Source: an uncultured Alphaproteobacteria bacterium
GTDB lineage: Bacteria; Pseudomonadota; Alphaproteobacteria; Micropepsales; Micropepsaceae
Assembly: GCA_903922545.1 (NCBI GenBank)
Contig: CAIXUE010000066.1
Span: 1-5,262 of the forward strand
DNA length: 5,262 nucleotides
Reading direction: 5' to 3'
Positions 4,476 to 5,262 of this stretch are shown piece after piece. The notes below the pieces were generated by a model. That model did no database searches and had not been told where the DNA came from. It was given only the letters and a program-made list of their open reading frames with translations. Both the position numbers and the translations under genes were made by a program. How positions within the stretch are numbered: position 1 is the stretch's first letter; each line of letters begins with the position of its first letter.

Positions 4476-5262
4476 TTACTGCGCTATGCGGATCGAGATA
4501 TCGCCCTGCTGGGCCAGGATGGCCACTTCGGTTCCCGCGCCGTTGCGGCGCAGGCGCAAATCGGCGGATGCACCATCCAGAGACAGATTGTGGATGCGGA
4601 TTTCCTCCAGGAAGCGCGGCAGGAAGGGATTGTGGAAGCGGATCTCGCGCCGCTGATAATCGCACACCAGCCCCAGACAGGCTTCCAGCAGCGCGAAGGG
4701 CGCGGCGCTGGCCCAGGCCTGCGGCGCACACGCCACTGGATACAGCGTGGGCGCGGTGCCCCGGCGGCGGGCAAAACCGCAGAACAATTCTGGAAAGCGC
4801 ATCAGTTCCATATGGCAGGCGGCATCGAACAGGCCGGTGAAGATGGCGCCGGCGCCACGCTTGAGGCCGTAACGCGCCAGGCCCATCGCGATCAGGGCGT
4901 TGTCGTGCGGCCAGACCGAGCCGTCATGATAAGACATGGGATTGTAGCGCGGGCAATCGGACGCCACGGTGCGCACACCCCAACCGGAAAACATTTCCGG
5001 CGTCATCAGATTGCCGCCCACCCGCACAGCCCGCTCGGCAGCGGCGATGCCGCAGAACAGTACCTGGCCGGCATTGGACGTGCGCACCTTGCAGGGATTT
5101 TTCTGGCCATCCAGGGCCAGGGCGTAGGTGCCCAACTCCTCGACCCAGAATTTTTCTTCAAAGCGCTGGCGCAGGCGTTCAGCAGCATCGCCCAAGGCGT
5201 CGGCGCGCGCATGATCGCCCAGCACACGCGCCAGCATGGCCGCGCCATGCTTGGCGGCATAA
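4476..5262 (-). CDS. Amylo-alpha-1,6-glucosidase / glycogen debranching-type enzyme, C-terminal part
   Basis: Only the last 262 or so residues are in the window; the frame is open through the right edge (reading YAAKHGAAM before an internal Met at 5237), so the start lies outside. Blocks typical of the (alpha/alpha)6-barrel debranching enzymes in alphaproteobacteria are present. Numbered from that Met, they are FWVEELGTYALALDG (30-44), VRTSNAGQVLFCGIA (51-65), SGWGVRT (84-90), RYNPMSYHDGSVWPHDNALIA (97-117), RFPELFCGF (147-155), and APTLYPVACAPQAWASAAPF (162-181). The tail after about 195 is a small beta-rich region. Full-length relatives are about 700 residues, with an N-terminal GDE_N-type domain. 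The enzyme removes alpha-1,6-linked glucose or related branches; some relatives act on trehalose-like or plant-type oligosaccharides. The gene ends 55 bp before the MFS ATG on the same strand. Confidence in the family is high, in the exact substrate low. Confidence 0.88.
   Translation of the reverse strand, partial: YAAKHGAAMLARVLGDHARADALGDAAERLRQRFEEKFWVEELGTYALALDGQKNPCKVRTSNAGQVLFCGIAAAERAVRVGGNLMTPEMFSGWGVRTVASDCPRYNPMSYHDGSVWPHDNALIAMGLARYGLKRGAGAIFTGLFDAACHMELMRFPELFCGFARRRGTAPTLYPVACAPQAWASAAPFALLEACLGLVCDYQRREIRFHNPFLPRFLEEIRIHNLSLDGASADLRLRRNGAGTEVAILAQQGDISIRIAQ

Noticed and set aside
1..5262. CRISPR array, transposase, prophage or toxin-antitoxin genes
   Set aside because: No regularly spaced repeats, transposase motifs or paired small genes are visible; all frames longer than about 250 codons are either accounted for or antisense shadows.

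Overview
The window (5,262 bp, GC-rich) comes from a free-living alphaproteobacterium. The best evidence is a circularly permuted, two-piece tmRNA gene (ssrA) at about 1438-1720. This architecture is a hallmark of Alphaproteobacteria, although a few cyanobacteria and betaproteobacteria have evolved it independently. I cannot name the genus.

Left part (1-1352), minus strand: a small uncharacterised protein with a possible three-histidine site (1352-915) is followed 23 bp later by thyA, thymidylate synthase (891-97). The close spacing suggests one transcript for the pair. The first 96 bases hold the thyA 3' flank, a short hairpin and no gene I can establish.

Middle (1353-1908): a roughly 90-bp bidirectional promoter region separates the small gene from ssrA, which runs on the plus strand. 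In ssrA the 3' half of the tRNA-like domain (acceptor piece, ending CCA at 1526) comes first. A 27-nt spacer follows, then the coding piece starting GGGGGCG at 1554. The encoded tag is short, ANDNEMALAA, and its stop codon is folded into a UUCG hairpin. From about 1721 to 1908 there is no gene, but four inverted repeats are packed together. One of them is the CCCGC-TTTC-GCGGG type seen dispersed in many proteobacterial genomes.

Right part (1909-5262), minus strand: three co-directional genes with gaps of 55 and 25 bp. In transcription order they are the 3' part of a glycogen-debranching-type amylo-alpha-1,6-glucosidase (running off the right edge), an MFS_3/EntS-type major facilitator transporter, and an exported six-bladed beta-propeller related to peptidylglycine alpha-amidating lyase (PAL). 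The transporter and propeller are the most likely true operon pair. The debranching enzyme may simply be read into them.

No phage, transposase, CRISPR array or defence locus is visible, and I do not see a clearly new system. The items most worth a second look are the unusual proteolysis tag, the PAL-like propeller (zinc histidines and catalytic arginine apparently kept, catalytic tyrosine replaced, CxxC insert), the histidine pattern in the small protein, and the packed inverted repeats after ssrA.
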